A DNA stretch of 64,000 nt from Rhodospirillales bacterium URHD0017 (GCA_900110395.1 FODP01000003.1:62001-126000), one strand, 5' to 3'. Shown: positions 1-8,969, counted from the first letter of the stretch. Made by a program: numbers and translations. The notes: generated by a model from the sequence alone, not told the origin.

Positions 1-72
1 GGCGTGGCCGCCGGCTCGGGCTGAGGCGTCGCTCTCCCTTCTGAGAAAATTTCCAAATGGTTGCCGGCCGAT

Positions 73-96
73 GGCGTCGCCCAGGAAGGCGACGCC
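73..96. terminator. Perfect 9-bp hairpin downstream of the PRC-barrel gene
   Basis: GGCGTCGCC (73-81) and GGCGACGCC (88-96) form a perfect stem around a 6-nt loop, CAGGAA. It lies 19 bp past the stop of the minus-strand PRC-barrel gene, so it could end that transcript. No T-run follows on either strand, so it is not a textbook intrinsic terminator. Bases 1-72 hold nothing I can assign. Confidence 0.35.
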
Positions 97-114
97 ACCG
101 CCCAACTGCCGTGC

Positions 115-480
115 CTACCAATAGGTCGGCGCGTTGTAGTAGCGGTCGACCTGACGGCCGTAGTCCGGCGTCCACTGGAAATCCTCGTCCATGTCGTAGG
201 TCGGCGCGCTCTCGAGCAGCTTCTTGTCGAGATTGACGACATAGCCGCCCTTGCTCTCGTCGTAGTTCAGGGTCGACCAGGGAAGCGGATGGTATTTCTC
301 GCCGATGCCCAGAAAGCCGCCGAACGACATGATGGCGTAAATCGCCTTGCCGCTCACCTTGTCGATCATGATGTCATCGATCGTGCCGAGCTTGTCGCCT
401 TGCGGGTTGTAGACGGAGGTGCCCTCGACGCGTTCGGCGTTGATGAGCGTATTAGGCGTGATCTTGGTGATGTCGGCCAT
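115..480 (-). CDS. PRC-barrel domain protein
   Basis: The 121-aa protein is soluble, with no signal peptide. It carries a single PRC-barrel: the segment around NPQGDKLGTIDDIMIDK followed by a glycine-rich strand (SFGGFLGIGEKYHPLPW) is typical of the family. PRC barrels mediate protein or RNA contacts (RimM, photosynthetic reaction centre H subunit); stand-alone copies like this one are common in soil alphaproteobacteria and their role is unknown. I chose the ATG at 480 because AAGGAACC lies about 6-8 nt upstream on the minus strand; the open frame continues further upstream but with implausible composition. A second PRC-barrel protein, with a signal peptide, is at 30763-31191. Confidence 0.85.
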   Translation of the reverse strand: MADITKITPNTLINAERVEGTSVYNPQGDKLGTIDDIMIDKVSGKAIYAIMSFGGFLGIGEKYHPLPWSTLNYDESKGGYVVNLDKKLLESAPTYDMDEDFQWTPDYGRQVDRYYNAPTYW

Positions 481-580
481 CGCTTGGTTCCTTCTTGCTT
501 GGTTGTTGGTGCGCGCCCTGCCCAGCCGCGTCGGCCGATCAACGCGGCGCTGGCCCGGCAGTTGCCGCCGGGGGCCGAAT

Positions 581-1267
581 CTAGCGGCGCGCCAACAGGT
601 CCGGCCAGCGTCGGGCGATGGCCGCAACCATATCGTCGGTGCGGGCGGCCAGGATGCGCTCGCCCTTGAAGGCCGTGGCCGACGTCGGATCGCCGGTGGC
701 GCCGGTGCGCTCGAACGGCCCGTCGAGTGCCAGTCTGTCCATGCGCACGCTGCGCGGGTCCAGCGCCAGCATCACCGACGTCTCGCGCTCGTCGGCGTGG
801 CCGCCTTCGGCGACGGCGAGCAGCTTCTCGGCCGCCAATCCCAGCCCCCGCATGTGCAACACCAGAAGGTCGGTTGCTCCCGCGGCAACCTCGTCGATCG
901 GCTTTTCGGTCGAGACGCCGGTGTTCAGGACGACGAGGCGCCGGGCCCCGTGGCTGCGCAGGTTGCCCAAAAGCTCAGCCAGCAGGGATTTGAAGGTCTC
1001 GGCCGACAGGTGCTGGCTGCCGGCGAACGACGTGAAAGCCGGGTAGAAGCCGAAACCCACGACCGGCGCGGCAACCGCGGGCAGGCGTTCGATCAGCCGC
1101 TGGGCGAGCGCGCGGGCGGTCAGCGCATCGGTCTTGAGCGGCAGGTGCGGGCCGTGCGCCTTGGCCACCGCGCCGATCGGAACCACGACCAGCGCCCCCG
1201 CCTCGAAACGCGCCTTGGCCTCGGGCCAAGTGAGGTCTTCCAGCCAGACGCCGGTGTCGGATGTCAT
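581..1267 (-). CDS. Creatininase/MftE-family amidohydrolase-like protein
   Basis: The 228-aa protein matches the creatininase superfamily in length and motif order: HGPHLPLKTDA near residue 40, a GSQHLSAETF segment, and ERETSVMLAL near residue 165. In classic members two metal ligands sit in an EQHGPH motif and an NGHGGN-type motif. Here the first reads AKAHGPH, without the glutamate, and the second reads NTGVSTEKP, without the histidine. Some superfamily branches may share this pattern, so it may be a subfamily trait rather than decay. The substrate cannot be named. Creatininase itself opens creatinine to creatine, and other members act on small cyclic or peptide amides. It is divergent from the SnoaL-like gene at 1310. 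Confidence 0.75.
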   Translation of the reverse strand: MTSDTGVWLEDLTWPEAKARFEAGALVVVPIGAVAKAHGPHLPLKTDALTARALAQRLIERLPAVAAPVVGFGFYPAFTSFAGSQHLSAETFKSLLAELLGNLRSHGARRLVVLNTGVSTEKPIDEVAAGATDLLVLHMRGLGLAAEKLLAVAEGGHADERETSVMLALDPRSVRMDRLALDGPFERTGATGDPTSATAFKGERILAARTDDMVAAIARRWPDLLARR

Positions 1268-1309
1268 GCGGCCACGCTAGCATGAGGCCCGGCGAACGAG
1301 GAGAATCTC

Positions 1310-1744
1310 ATGCGAAAGGCTGCCCTTATCCTGGCGTTGGTCGTGGGAGCGCTGCCGGCGTACGCAGCCGACCCCGAGGCCAACAAGAAAGTGGTGCTCG
1401 ACTTCTACGAGAAGGGGCTGAACCAGAAGGATTTCGACGCGGCGGCCAAGCACTTCGGCCCACGCTACATCCAGCACAATCCCGGCGCGCCGGACGGCAT
1501 CGAGGGCTTCAAGGCCTTCATCGCCATGCGCAAGGAGAAATTCCCCAACGCCAAGAGCGAGATCAAGCGCGCCTTCGCCGAGGGCGACTATGTGATCCTG
1601 CACGTCCATGGCATGCGCGAGCCGGGCGAGCGCGGCGTGGCGATCATCGACATCTTCCGGCTGGAGAACGGCAAGATCGTCGAGCACTGGGATGTCGTGC
1701 AACCGATCCCGGAGAAGCCGGCCAACAACAACGGAATGTTTTGA
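1310..1744 (+). CDS. Secreted SnoaL-like (NTF2-fold) protein
   Basis: The 144-aa protein has a clear Sec signal peptide (MRKAALILALVVGALPAYA, cleavage after AYA) and then a compact NTF2/SnoaL-like domain: a helical start with FYEKGLNQKDFDAAAKHF, then YIQHNP, then a closing VEHWDVVQPIPE strand. Polyketide-cyclase and ester-cyclase relatives share the YIQHNP and HWDV-Q signatures. GAGGAGAATCTC precedes the ATG as a good ribosome-binding site. The periplasmic location is predicted; the ligand is unknown. Another SnoaL-type exported protein is at 28843. Confidence 0.8.
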   Translation: MRKAALILALVVGALPAYAADPEANKKVVLDFYEKGLNQKDFDAAAKHFGPRYIQHNPGAPDGIEGFKAFIAMRKEKFPNAKSEIKRAFAEGDYVILHVHGMREPGERGVAIIDIFRLENGKIVEHWDVVQPIPEKPANNNGMF

Positions 1745-1753
1745 TAGTCCGCG

Positions 1754-3160
1754 CTAGCTTTCCCAGGGCAGTTTGACGCGCTTCAGCGGATGCGTACCCG
1801 GCACGATCAGCTTGCGCCATCGCGCCGACGGCGCGCTGTCGTCGAGCGCGATGCGGCCGGCGACCAGCGAGATGCCGAGATCCTTCCATAACGCCGCGAG
1901 GTCGACGGGTTGGGCGTTGTTGAAATGGCGCTCGACCAGGCTGCTCATGACGGTGGTGCCGGTGACGCGGTCGCAGGTGGCGGCATACTCCGCGATGGTG
2001 GCGCGCCGCGCACCGTCGAGGCCGCTCCACAGCACACCGGCCAGGCAATCTTCCAGGCCCTTGGCGCCGTTGGTGGCGCGCCGCATCCCGACATCGGCCA
2101 ACAGCATGAAGGTGGCGCCGCCCCAGTAGTTCTCCTGGCCGCGGGCGTTGGCCATGGTGCTCGAGAAGGCCTGTACACCCTTCGGCATGTTGTCGACCCA
2201 CTCGCGCCACACCTCTTCTTCGCTCTTCCAGCCGGCGCGGGCCCGGATGATCGGCTCCACATAGGTCGCCGCCCCTTCCATGAACCAAGTGCCGCCACGG
2301 CGGATGAAGGGCATGCCGGTATGGATCAGCTCGTGCGTCAGCACCCAGTCGCCGAACAAGCGGCGGCGATCGACGTCGGTGCCGACCTCGACCATCACCG
2401 TGACGCCGCCGCCCGGCACGCTGCGGCCATAGCCGACCCCGCGCCGATGCGTGACCGGGACGAGGCCGAGCAGCGCCTGCTTGGCCGTAAAGCCCTGCCA
2501 GTAATTGGACTGCGCCTGGGCCGTGCGCTCGACCCAGTCGAAAAGGTCGGCGCGGGCGCTCTCGCCGACGCCGTCGAGAATGGCCACACGCAGGACGGCC
2601 TCGGCCTTGGGCTCGCCGGGCCGCAGCGATCCGGGCGCGGGAACGGCGAGCTCGCGATAGGTCAGGCGTCCCAGCGCCGTATAGCCCGCGGTGACCACCG
2701 GCGAGCCACTCAGCCGCCAGGCATCGCCGACCTTGGGCAGGCCGGCCGCGAACACCAGCCCCGGGGCCGTCGTCATGCGGATGTCGATGGTCGGCACGCG
2801 ATCGTAGCCCTGCGGCTCGAGCAGCCAGCTTCCCAGGATGGCGAGCACCCCGTTGCCGCGCTGCACGGCGAGCGACGTCGCATCGACGGCGCGGGCGAAG
2901 CCCGAGAGGTCGAACCGGTAGCGCGCTTCGGCGACGCCGTCGCGCTGCTCGACCTTGAGATCGTGGACGTAGGACGAAGCGCGTTCCTCGACCGAGCGGA
3001 AGGACAGCGGCTGGGTCGCGCGGCAGCGGTAGGTGATGTCGAGCCTGAGTTCGTCGCTGTCGGCCAGCCGTCCGTCGACGGTGCAGTCCGGCGCGGCCAC
3101 CGGCTGGGCCAGCGAGGGGGTCGCCGCCAGCAAGGCAGCAATGAGAGCTCGCCGGAACAT
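1754..3160 (-). CDS. Secreted M61-like zinc metallopeptidase
   Basis: The 468-aa protein has an N-terminal signal sequence (MFRRALIAALLAATPSLAQ). A gluzincin core lies past the middle: HELIH at about residues 276-280 and a downstream WFMEGAATY with the third zinc-ligand glutamate at about 295. This HExxH plus E layout, and the beta-rich N-terminal half, fit the M61 glycyl-aminopeptidase-like families. The ATG at 3160 gives a proper signal peptide; a GTG five codons upstream is also open. Role: probably periplasmic peptide cleavage; the substrate is unknown. It ends 9 bp from the convergent SnoaL gene and is divergent from the BASS-type carrier. Confidence 0.75.
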   Translation of the reverse strand: MFRRALIAALLAATPSLAQPVAAPDCTVDGRLADSDELRLDITYRCRATQPLSFRSVEERASSYVHDLKVEQRDGVAEARYRFDLSGFARAVDATSLAVQRGNGVLAILGSWLLEPQGYDRVPTIDIRMTTAPGLVFAAGLPKVGDAWRLSGSPVVTAGYTALGRLTYRELAVPAPGSLRPGEPKAEAVLRVAILDGVGESARADLFDWVERTAQAQSNYWQGFTAKQALLGLVPVTHRRGVGYGRSVPGGGVTVMVEVGTDVDRRRLFGDWVLTHELIHTGMPFIRRGGTWFMEGAATYVEPIIRARAGWKSEEEVWREWVDNMPKGVQAFSSTMANARGQENYWGGATFMLLADVGMRRATNGAKGLEDCLAGVLWSGLDGARRATIAEYAATCDRVTGTTVMSSLVERHFNNAQPVDLAALWKDLGISLVAGRIALDDSAPSARWRKLIVPGTHPLKRVKLPWES

Positions 3161-3191
3161 GCCGCAGGCTAGCACGTGTAGGCTCGGCCCG

Positions 3192-4127
3192 ATGAATCCG
3201 GTCGTTCACGTTTTGCGGCGCATGGGCAATCGCGCCACCACCCTTCTGCCCCTGTCGCTGGCGATCGGACTCGCCTTCCAGAACGTCGCCTCGGCCAGCC
3301 GCGTCCTGCTGTGGCCGCTGGCGGTCGTGCTGCTGATGCTGGCCTTGGCGCGCATGGACTGGGCGCGGGTTGCGGCACTCCTGCGCCGGCCCGGCCTTGC
3401 CGTCGTCCTGGCGCTGGCGAACCTGATCGTCGTTCCCTTGATCGTCTGGCCGGTCTGGCAGGGGCTGGGCTTGTGGCCCGGGCTGGTCGCAGCGCTCTGC
3501 CTCAGCGCCATGGCGCCCGGTGTCATCTCGGCCGCCACCACCGCCGCTTTCCTGCGCCTCGACGCCTCGCTCGCGCTGCTGCTGACGCTCTTCACCAACT
3601 TCCTGGTGCCGTTCACCCTGCCGCCGCTGGCGCTGTGGCTGCTCGACCTCGACCTGCATATCGGCGCCGTCGATCTCAGCCTGCGCCTGGCGCTGATCGT
3701 CGTCCTGGCGTCGGCCGGCGCGTTCGCCATCCGCCGCTGGCTCGGCACGCGCATCAGGGAGGAAGCGCCGACGCTCGACGGGCTGTCGGTCGTGACGCTG
3801 ATGATCTTCGCCATCCCGCTGATGGATGGCGTGGTGGCGCAGGCCACGGCGCAGCCTCTGAAACTCGCGGGCTTCGTCGTTGGCGCCTTCGCCGGCATGA
3901 TCCTGTGCAATCTCGTGGTCGCCGCGGGCACGCTGCCCTTCCTCGACCGCCGCGTGGCGCTGACAGCAGGCTACTGCTCGGGTGGCCGCCACAATGCGCT
4001 GCTGATGGCCGTGCTGCCGGCCTCGGTCGACGCCGACATCTTCCTGTTCATCGCCGCCGTGCAGTTCCCGATCTACCTGATCCCTACCCTGCTGCAGCCT
4101 GTCTACCGCCGCCTGCTGCGCCCGTAA
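3192..4127 (+). CDS. Bile acid:sodium symporter (BASS/SBF) family membrane carrier
   Basis: The 311-aa protein is almost entirely hydrophobic, with about nine to ten membrane segments. Residue patterns such as SAMAPGVISAATTAAF and a C-terminal GYCSGGRHNALLMA resemble the two crossover helices of the SBF fold. The family moves organic anions with sodium; the substrate here is not deducible. The start at 3192 is uncertain: no clear Shine-Dalgarno sequence precedes it or the ATG ten codons in. Its last 44 bp overlap the end of the convergent racemase gene. Confidence 0.7.
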   Translation: MNPVVHVLRRMGNRATTLLPLSLAIGLAFQNVASASRVLLWPLAVVLLMLALARMDWARVAALLRRPGLAVVLALANLIVVPLIVWPVWQGLGLWPGLVAALCLSAMAPGVISAATTAAFLRLDASLALLLTLFTNFLVPFTLPPLALWLLDLDLHIGAVDLSLRLALIVVLASAGAFAIRRWLGTRIREEAPTLDGLSVVTLMIFAIPLMDGVVAQATAQPLKLAGFVVGAFAGMILCNLVVAAGTLPFLDRRVALTAGYCSGGRHNALLMAVLPASVDADIFLFIAAVQFPIYLIPTLLQPVYRRLLRP

Positions 4128-4782
4128 GCCCGGCATAAAAGCCCTTCAGCAGGTCGAGCACGTCGAACACGGGCAGGCCCGTGGCCTCCTCGACCGCCTT
4201 CTTGTAGGGCGGCAGGTTGGTGCATTCGAACACGATCGTGTCGATGCCCGAATGGCGCGCCACGAGATCGCGGGCAGCGTCTACGACCTCGCGCTCGACC
4301 TCGTCGCGGTCGAGCGTCGTGGCGTTGCCGATGAACGTCTTGGCAAACGAGCTGCCCTCGGGCAGGCCGACAAAGGGTGCGTCGGTCGGCGCACCCACGG
4401 CGGCGAAATGCGCCGGTGTCAGGTTACGAGCCGACGCCGTGAGCACGCCCACCCGTCTGCCGGCGAGCCGCTTGATGTGCAGCAACGCGGAGGTGGCGAC
4501 CGGCACGGGCGAGCGGGCTGAAAGATCGTCCTGATAGAGCGCGAGGAAGCCGCAGCTCGTCGACAGGCCGACCGCGCCCTCGGCGGCGAGGGCCCGGGCA
4601 TTGGCCTCGAGTGCGGCGAGCACGCGCGGCCGGTCGGGATGGGTCGTCACGGCGTCCGCCGGGCCGATGCCTTCCATGCGCCGGAAGATCACCGGGAAGT
4701 CGAAGGATTGCGCATTGCCGATGTCGCCGACGATGCGCGGGAAGCGCGTGTCGAGCATCAGGATACCGAGCGGCCCCTTCAT
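4084..4782 (-). CDS. Aspartate/glutamate racemase-family protein
   Basis: The 232-aa protein starts MKGPLGILMLDTRFPRI and has the two cysteine-bearing motifs of the Asp/Glu/hydantoin racemase fold: LSTSCGFLALYQ near residue 78 and TIVFECTNLPPY near residue 190. The two cysteines usually act as the acid/base pair. The ATG overlaps the stop of the amidase gene in an ATGA arrangement, implying translational coupling. Together with the amidase and the AbrB-like permease it suggests uptake and processing of an amide or amino-acid derivative, which is inference from context. Confidence 0.8.
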   Translation of the reverse strand: MKGPLGILMLDTRFPRIVGDIGNAQSFDFPVIFRRMEGIGPADAVTTHPDRPRVLAALEANARALAAEGAVGLSTSCGFLALYQDDLSARSPVPVATSALLHIKRLAGRRVGVLTASARNLTPAHFAAVGAPTDAPFVGLPEGSSFAKTFIGNATTLDRDEVEREVVDAARDLVARHSGIDTIVFECTNLPPYKKAVEEATGLPVFDVLDLLKGFYAGLTGAAGGGRQAAAG

Positions 4783-6167
4783 TGCGGCTGCGGCCATGGC
4801 TTCTGTGGCCCCCTCGCCTGCTCGAACCAGCGCGAGATCCGCATCACGCCGAGATCGTCGAAGCGATGGCCGGCGATCTGCAGGCCGATCGGCTTGCCCT
4901 CTTTGGTGTAACCGCAATTGATCGAGGCGGCCGGCTGCTCGCTCATGTTGTAGGGCATGGTGAACGAGATGTGCTCGAGCGGCCGCTGGACGTCGTTGGT
5001 CGGCGTCTCCCATTCGGCGCGATAGGTCGGCACCGGCGAGACCGGCGACAGCACGTAGTCGAAGGGCTGGGTGGCGCCCGTCGCCGCGGCGCGGATCGCC
5101 ATGTAATTGGCCACGGCCTTGACCACCGTGACGCCCGAGACGTCGGCGCCGCCGCGGCACCAGTCGGCGATGAAGGGCAGCACGCTCGCCTGCTTGGCGT
5201 GGCTCAACGCCGAGAAGTCGACCCAGCTGCGCACGCGCCAGAACAGGTCCTGCAGGTGCAGCATGTCGGGCGACAGGAACGGCGCCACCGGCTCGACCTT
5301 GGCCCCGGCGTCGGCGAATTTTTTCGCCGCGGATTCGACCGCCGCCTTCACCTCGGCATCGACCGGCAGGCCCGAGCCGGCATCGAGATGCAGGCCGATC
5401 TTGAGGCCCTTGGGCTCGAGTGGACCCGCGCTCCAGTCGATGGGGGCGGGCGGCAGGCTCATGTGGTCGCGGGCGTCGGGCTTGGAGAGCTCGGCAAGCA
5501 GCAGGGCTGAGCAGGCCACCGTGCGCGTCATCGGCCCGATGGCGCGGCCGAAGTACGGCGGGTCGACCGGCACGCGGCCGAGGCTGGGCTTCAAGGTGAA
5601 GATGCCGTTCCAGCACGCCGGCAGGCGCACGGAGCCACCGATGTCGGTGCCGAGATGCAGGGGACCATAGCCCGCGGCCGCGGCCGCACCGGCGCCGGCG
5701 CTCGAGCCGCCCGGGTTCCAGGCGAGGTTCCAGGGATTGCGGGTGAGCGGATGGAACGAGCTGCGGCCCGACGACAGCATGCCGTAGTCGGGCATGGTGG
5801 TCTTGGCGAGGATGACAGCGCCCGCCTCGCGCACCCGCGCCGCGGCCGGCGCATCGTCGGCGGCCGGCACGAGATCGGTCGCCGCGGTGCCGAGCGGCAC
5901 CGGCACGCCCTTGGTGGCGATGTTCTCCTTGATGGTGATGGGCACGCCGTCCAGCGATCCCTGCGGTTCGCCCGCCTGCCAGCGCTTCTCGGACGCCTTG
6001 GCGGCCTGACGCGCGCCCCCGAAATCGGGAGCGTAGAGCGCCTTCAGCCGGGGCTCCCACTTCTCGATGTGGGCGATGACGGCGTCGACGGCTTCGACGG
6101 GCGACAGCTTCCTGGCTTTGTAGTTGGCGAGCAGCTCGCCGACGGTCATGTCATGGAGGGCGGTCAT
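4779..6167 (-). CDS. Amidase (amidase signature family)
   Basis: The 462-aa length is typical of the amidase signature enzymes. The Ser-cisSer-Lys triad is visible: lysine 80 in ITIKEN, the GGSSAG pair at residues 153-158, and nucleophile serine 179 in GTDIGGSVRLPA. The family hydrolyses carboxamides to acid and ammonia; the specific substrate is unknown. It overlaps the upstream permease gene by 17 bp and the downstream racemase by 4 bp, so it is the middle of one operon. The protein is cytoplasmic, with no signal peptide. Confidence 0.9.
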   Translation of the reverse strand: MTALHDMTVGELLANYKARKLSPVEAVDAVIAHIEKWEPRLKALYAPDFGGARQAAKASEKRWQAGEPQGSLDGVPITIKENIATKGVPVPLGTAATDLVPAADDAPAAARVREAGAVILAKTTMPDYGMLSSGRSSFHPLTRNPWNLAWNPGGSSAGAGAAAAAGYGPLHLGTDIGGSVRLPACWNGIFTLKPSLGRVPVDPPYFGRAIGPMTRTVACSALLLAELSKPDARDHMSLPPAPIDWSAGPLEPKGLKIGLHLDAGSGLPVDAEVKAAVESAAKKFADAGAKVEPVAPFLSPDMLHLQDLFWRVRSWVDFSALSHAKQASVLPFIADWCRGGADVSGVTVVKAVANYMAIRAAATGATQPFDYVLSPVSPVPTYRAEWETPTNDVQRPLEHISFTMPYNMSEQPAASINCGYTKEGKPIGLQIAGHRFDDLGVMRISRWFEQARGPQKPWPQPQ

Positions 6168-7233
6168 TCGGATACCTTAGACGTTCGGCGATGAATTTGG
6201 TCAAGATCGGCGCCAGGAACAGCACGGCGATCATGCGTACCGTCTGCATGGCCATCACGAACGACACGTCGACATTGGTCGAGGCGGCGATGATGGCGAT
6301 GGAATCGGAGCCGCCGGGGCTGGTGGCGAGATAGGCGGTCAGCGGATCGATGCCGGCAAGCCAGACCATGGCGGCGGCGATGGCGCCGCACAGCGCGATC
6401 AGGGTCAAGGTGGCGCCGAAGATGACCGGCAGCGCCTTCAGCGCGTGGATCAAGAGCGGCCGGGTGAAGCGCAGGCCAACGTTCCAGCCGACGAAGGCGT
6501 AGCTCGCCGCCAGCAGCCACGTCGGCAGCTCGATCCGGACCAGACCGAAGTGGGTGAGCACGATGCCCAGCACCAGCGGCACCAGGAAGGCGCCTGCCGG
6601 GATGCGCAGGCGCTGGGCGATGACCGGACCGATGATCGCCAGCGCCAGCGTCTCGGCAAGCGGCACCCAGGCGACATCCGGGAACCAGACGATGCCATGC
6701 GCCGCTTGGACGGGCGCGACGCCGAACAGGCGAGCCACGATCGCGGCGACGACGGCGACCAGCACCACCCGCAGATACTGCATGAAGGCGACCAGGCGCG
6801 GGTCGGCGCCGTAATGCTCGGCCATGATGGTCATCACCGAGGCCGCCCCGGCGCTGGTGCCCCACAGCGCCGTCGTGCCGGGCATCACCTGCCAGCGCGT
6901 CATCAGCCAGCCGAGCAGGCTCGAGACGACGACGACAAGCACGACGCCGGCGCCGAACAGCACCCAGTGGCGCAGCACGTCGTCGACGATCGAGAGCGGC
7001 ACCATGCTGGCGATCAGGCAGCCGACGACGCCTTGGGCCAGCACGAAAGGCGGCAATGGGAAGCGCACCTTGCCGCCCGAAGAGGCGACGATGATCCCGG
7101 CGATCAGCGGCCCCAGCATCAGGGCCGCCGGTGCGTGGATCCACAGCAGGACGGCCGCGATGCCCGCCGACAGGGCGATCAGCACACCCCACTGGACCGC
7201 TGATGCAAGCCTGCTTGTCAGTCTACTGGGCAA
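6151..7233 (-). CDS. AbrB-family (COG3180-type) membrane protein
   Basis: The protein is about 360 aa with roughly ten hydrophobic segments in two similar halves: MLGPLIAGIIVASSG early, and FLVPLVLGIVL then AYLATSPGGSDSIAI late. This repeat with TSAGAASVMT and TSPGGSDSIAI loops is typical of the AbrB/ammonia-monooxygenase-like permease family (not the DNA-binding AbrB). No ATG is available near the N-terminus. I placed the start at the TTG at 7233, which overlaps the end of the upstream CinA-like gene; a GGAGGAG lies very close to it. A GTG at 7182 is the alternative. Transport substrate unknown. Confidence 0.75.
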   Translation of the reverse strand: MPSRLTSRLASAVQWGVLIALSAGIAAVLLWIHAPAALMLGPLIAGIIVASSGGKVRFPLPPFVLAQGVVGCLIASMVPLSIVDDVLRHWVLFGAGVVLVVVVSSLLGWLMTRWQVMPGTTALWGTSAGAASVMTIMAEHYGADPRLVAFMQYLRVVLVAVVAAIVARLFGVAPVQAAHGIVWFPDVAWVPLAETLALAIIGPVIAQRLRIPAGAFLVPLVLGIVLTHFGLVRIELPTWLLAASYAFVGWNVGLRFTRPLLIHALKALPVIFGATLTLIALCGAIAAAMVWLAGIDPLTAYLATSPGGSDSIAIIAASTNVDVSFVMAMQTVRMIAVLFLAPILTKFIAERLRYPNDRPP

Positions 7234-7996
7234 ACTCCTCCGCCTCGCCGTCCATGCCGCGGATCGTGGCCAGAAGTTCGACCGCCGCCGAGGCGAGCCG
7301 TGCATCATCCGTGCCGCGCAGCACCAGCGAGACACTGGGCTTGCCGTTGCGGAAGGCGGGGTAGCTGCCGATGTCGAGATCCTCGTAGCGCTTCTGCAGG
7401 GCGCCCAGCGGCTCGGCGATGATGCCCTCGGGCAGGTTGGTGCGCACGGTGCGCGACCGCACCGGCGTGCCGCCGACCAGCTTGTGCTTCATCGACTGGA
7501 ACATCGCTTCGGCGACCTTGGGGATGCCGGCGAAGGTGAAGACGTTCTCCATCTGGAAGCCCGGCGCCACCGACACCGGGTTGTCGACCAGCAGGCCGCC
7601 ATGAGGCACGCGCGCCATGCGCCGCCGGGCCGGCGTGAACAGGGCGACGTCGCCATAGTGCCGCGTCATGCGCGCCACCGCCTCGGGATGCTCGGAGATG
7701 CCGACGCCGAACGCCTTGGCGATCGAATCGGCGGTGATGTCGTCGTGCGTCGGGCCGATGCCGCCGGTGGTGAAGACGTAGTCGAACTTCTTGCGCACCT
7801 CGTTGATGGTGGCGACGATCGTGGCCTCGATGTCGGGGATGACGCGGCATTCGCGCACCTGCACGCCGAGCGCACCGAGCTCGGTGGCGAGGTACTGGAT
7901 GTTGGAATCGCGCGTCCGCCCGCTCAGGATCTCGTTGCCGATGACGACGATGCAGGCGGTCACGATTTTTGCCGGCTCGGACATTGCCACGCTCAT
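7223..7996 (-). CDS. MoaB/CinA-N-type molybdopterin-binding domain protein
   Basis: The 257-aa protein carries the MoCF-biosynthesis fold at residues 12-175: IVVIGNEILSGRTRDSN, then TTGGIGPTHDDITADS, the hallmark of MoaB/MogA and of the N-terminal half of CinA. The C-terminal nicotinamide-deamidase half of full CinA is absent, so it is the short competence/damage-inducible A-like form. An A/G-rich Shine-Dalgarno (AAAGAAAAGGAAA) directly precedes the ATG at 7996; the ATG four codons on is possible. It is the first gene of the amidase operon. The biochemical role of short forms is not settled. Confidence 0.85.
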   Translation of the reverse strand: MSVAMSEPAKIVTACIVVIGNEILSGRTRDSNIQYLATELGALGVQVRECRVIPDIEATIVATINEVRKKFDYVFTTGGIGPTHDDITADSIAKAFGVGISEHPEAVARMTRHYGDVALFTPARRRMARVPHGGLLVDNPVSVAPGFQMENVFTFAGIPKVAEAMFQSMKHKLVGGTPVRSRTVRTNLPEGIIAEPLGALQKRYEDLDIGSYPAFRNGKPSVSLVLRGTDDARLASAAVELLATIRGMDGEAEEFAQ

Positions 7997-8090
7997 TTTC
8001 CTTTTCTTTCAGGACACTAGCGGAGGTCCGCCGGGGGGCCAAGCGCCGCACGGTCTTGTTACGGCCGGTATCGCATGCCAAATATGGTGC

Positions 8091-8969
8091 ATGAGCAGTC
8101 CCCGCGATTTCATCGACGACAGCGACGACTATTGGCGGCGCGACGAGCGCACGATCAAGGTCCACGGGCCGGAAGGCTTCGAGGGCATGCGCCACGCAGG
8201 GCGCTTGGCGGCCGAGACGCTCGACTTCATCACGCCCCATGTCCAGCCCGGCATCAGCACCGGCGAGCTCGACAAGCTCTGTCACGACTACATCCTCGAC
8301 CACAAGGCGATCCCCGCTCCGCTCGGCTATCGCGGCTATCCGAAGTCGATCTGCACCTCGATCAACCACGTGGTCTGCCACGGCATCCCGTCGGACAAGC
8401 GCCTGCAGTCGGGCGACATCGTCAACATCGACGTGACAGTGATCCTCGACGGCTGGTACGGCGACACCAGCCGCATGTTCTTCGCCGGCGACGTCGGCGT
8501 GAAGGCGCGGCGGATCTGCGACATCACCTACGAGGCGATGATGCGCGGCATCGCCGCCGCCAAGCCGGGCGGCCGCGTCGGCGACATCGGGCATGCCATC
8601 CAGAGCTTCGTCGAGGCGCAGCGCTTCTCCGTCGTGCGCGACTTCTCGGGCCACGGGCTTGGCCGTATCTTCCACGATGCACCCAACATCCTGCACTACG
8701 GCAAGGCCGGCACCGGGCCGGTGCTGAAGCCCGGCATGTTCTTCACCGTCGAGCCGATGGTGAACGCCGGCACCTGGCAGGTGAAGATCCTGAGCGACGG
8801 CTGGACCGCGGTGACGCGCGACAAGCAGCTCTCGGCCCAGTTCGAGCATTCGGTGGGCATCACCGAGACCGGCGTGGAGTTCTTCACCCTGTCGCCCAAG
8901 GGCCTCGCCAAGCCGCCCTACGACCTCGCCGCCGCGGGCGAAGAGCCACGCAACGCCGTCTCGGCCTAG
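8091..8969 (+). CDS. map: Methionine aminopeptidase, type I
   Basis: The 292-aa protein removes the N-terminal methionine from nascent proteins. All five metal ligands are in place: D114 (VNID), D125 (WYGD), H188 (SGHGLG), E221 (FTVEP) and E252 (QFEHS), plus H97 in NHVVCHGIP. The roughly 30 residues before the catalytic domain (RDFIDDSDDYWRRDE) are a short extension relative to E. coli MetAP. The ATG at 8091 was chosen because it starts the conserved reading frame; no strong Shine-Dalgarno is visible. It is divergent from the CinA-like gene. Which of several genomic map copies this is cannot be told here. Confidence 0.93.
   Translation: MSSPRDFIDDSDDYWRRDERTIKVHGPEGFEGMRHAGRLAAETLDFITPHVQPGISTGELDKLCHDYILDHKAIPAPLGYRGYPKSICTSINHVVCHGIPSDKRLQSGDIVNIDVTVILDGWYGDTSRMFFAGDVGVKARRICDITYEAMMRGIAAAKPGGRVGDIGHAIQSFVEAQRFSVVRDFSGHGLGRIFHDAPNILHYGKAGTGPVLKPGMFFTVEPMVNAGTWQVKILSDGWTAVTRDKQLSAQFEHSVGITETGVEFFTLSPKGLAKPPYDLAAAGEEPRNAVSA

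Noticed and set aside
1644..4136. 830-codon open frame on the minus strand
   Set aside because: It lies in another frame of the M61-like and BASS genes, is Gln/Arg-rich with no domain, and is a GC-composition shadow.
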